DNA from: Chloroflexota bacterium
GTDB taxonomy: Bacteria; Chloroflexota; Dehalococcoidia; Dehalococcoidales; UBA2162
Assembly: GCA_016202525.1 (NCBI GenBank)
Contig: JACQOM010000043.1
Coordinates: 1-6,173 of the forward strand
Direction: 5' to 3'
Length of the DNA stretch: 6,173 nt
The translations under genes and the position numbers were made by a program. Below, piece after piece: positions 5,551 through 6,173 of this stretch (the first letter of the stretch is position 1; each line of letters begins with the position of its first letter). The notes under the pieces are model-generated. The model was not told the origin of the DNA and did not search any database. It worked only from the letters and a program-made list of their open reading frames with translations.

Positions 5551-6173
5551 ATGAAGGGAAAAAGCATCTGTTCATTGGCTAGTTGCTTGGCGGTATTATC
5601 ATTACTATTAGCAGCCTGTGCCCCAGCAGTACCGGCAACGCCGACAGCACCCGCAACTCCGACAACTCCGACAACTCCGACTACACCGGTAGCGCCAACA
5701 ACGCCCGTAGCACCGGTAACATCCGGGGCGGAGATGGTAAAAGACTCACTGGGCAGAATGGTGGAAAAGCCGAAATATGGCGGCGTGTTTACCATCACCC
5801 CCACGCAAGCACCGAGGAGTTTTGACCCAGCCCTGGCCTCTCCAACCAATACGAATACTCTGGCTCAAACTCACAACCGTTTAGCAGGGTATGACTGGAC
5901 AAGGTCGACGGCTGGCACCGGCGAGTTTAGTGCCGACCGTAGTTTGCAGACTGCGACCTTCCAAATAGGAATGTTAGCCGAGAGATGGGATGTAGTCGAT
6001 GAGAATACTGCCATCTTCCATATCCGGAAGGGAGTTCACTTTGCCCTTGACCCGAACAGTGCTGCCAGCCGCCTGGTCAATGGTAGAGAGATGACCGCCG
6101 AGGACGTGGTCTATAGTATCACACGCAACTATTCTGACATTCCCCAGTCTTACCACCGTTCCAGGTCACTTCC
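5551..6173 (+). CDS. ABC transporter solute-binding lipoprotein, family 5 (SBP-C), N-terminal part
   Basis: The first 207 codons of a third family 5 solute-binding lipoprotein; the frame runs off the right edge. Residues 1-23 are a lipoprotein signal with basic KGK, a hydrophobic core and the lipobox LAAC, Cys23 being the predicted lipid anchor. A Thr/Pro/Ala linker follows (24-57), then SGAEMVK, exactly as in SBP-B. The binding domain begins with EKPKYGG and carries MLAERWDV, HIRKGVHF and NGREMTAEDVVYSITRNYSDIP, all matching SBP-B. It is clearly less similar to SBP-B than SBP-A is, and lacks about 8 residues just before EKPKYGG. It was therefore a separate, older duplicate. Compared with its paralog at the same point it should continue for about 420 more residues beyond the window. 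It is separated from the AOR unit by a hairpin, so it may start a new transcription unit, though I see no convincing promoter in the 65-base gap. Confidence 0.93.
   Translation, partial: MKGKSICSLASCLAVLSLLLAACAPAVPATPTAPATPTTPTTPTTPVAPTTPVAPVTSGAEMVKDSLGRMVEKPKYGGVFTITPTQAPRSFDPALASPTNTNTLAQTHNRLAGYDWTRSTAGTGEFSADRSLQTATFQIGMLAERWDVVDENTAIFHIRKGVHFALDPNSAASRLVNGREMTAEDVVYSITRNYSDIPQSYHRSRSL
5620..5721 (+). repeat. Thr/Pro/Ala low-complexity linker repeat in SBP-C
   Basis: These 34 codons (residues 24-57) encode Pro, Thr, Ala and Val only, with imperfect 9-base units such as ACTCCGACA repeated in tandem near 5659-5680. It is the counterpart of the linker at 1040-1141, with equal length but a different arrangement of units. 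It also creates long repetitive but spurious open frames on both strands. Confidence 0.85.

Noticed and set aside
5583..5825. An 80-codon plus-strand frame rich in Asn, Ser and Asp
   Set aside because: A frame-shifted reading of the SBP-C signal peptide and linker with no ribosome binding site of its own.
5478..5849. A 123-codon minus-strand open frame with Val/Gly/Ala repeats
   Set aside because: It is the antisense of the SBP-C linker; its collagen-like repeats come only from the Thr/Pro/Ala codons read backwards, and it overlaps two real genes.

Overview
The window is a densely coding, entirely plus-strand piece of a bacterial chromosome. It holds five protein genes, two of them cut by the window edges. 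The organism is probably an anaerobe: the central gene encodes a tungsten/molybdopterin aldehyde:ferredoxin oxidoreductase (AOR) family protein. The lipoprotein signal peptides followed by long Thr/Pro/Ala linkers, and the series of paralogous family 5 solute-binding proteins, resemble uncultured Chloroflexota (Dehalococcoidia-like) genomes. That assignment is an inference from protein style, not proof.

Layout: (1) 1-933, the C-terminal half of a family 5 ABC-transporter solute-binding protein (SBP-A), open at the left edge. (2) 971-2857, a complete 628-residue paralogous lipoprotein (SBP-B). (3) 2858-2973, a spacer with a small hairpin and a near-consensus sigma-70-type promoter (TTGATA, 17 bp, TATAAT). 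(4) 2974-4953, a 659-residue divergent AOR-family protein. (5) 4976-5485, a 169-residue soluble protein I do not recognise, very likely co-transcribed with the AOR gene. (6) 5486-5550, a spacer with a perfect 8-bp GC-rich hairpin. (7) 5551-6173, the N-terminal third of a third paralogous lipoprotein (SBP-C), open at the right edge.

How the genes may work together: the SBPs would sit outside the membrane, lipid-anchored through Cys23, and hand a peptide-like or other small substrate to an ABC permease that is not in the window. The AOR-family protein and its small neighbour are predicted cytoplasmic and form their own two-gene transcription unit inside the SBP array. A simple model is uptake of peptides or another organic substrate coupled to ferredoxin-dependent aldehyde or acid chemistry, but the sequence does not show the substrate.

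Most worth a second look: the AOR-family protein keeps its cluster cysteines but lacks recognisable versions of the usual catalytic Glu and His motifs and carries a charged insert. It is paired with an unrecognised small protein. The SBP paralogs also show a mosaic pattern: SBP-A and SBP-B share a 75-bp perfectly identical block, although the rest of the two genes differs by about 20 percent at DNA level in the stretch I compared. This suggests gene conversion, or an assembly effect at the window edge. I saw no tRNA, rRNA, CRISPR array, transposase or stretch longer than about 120 bases without a gene.
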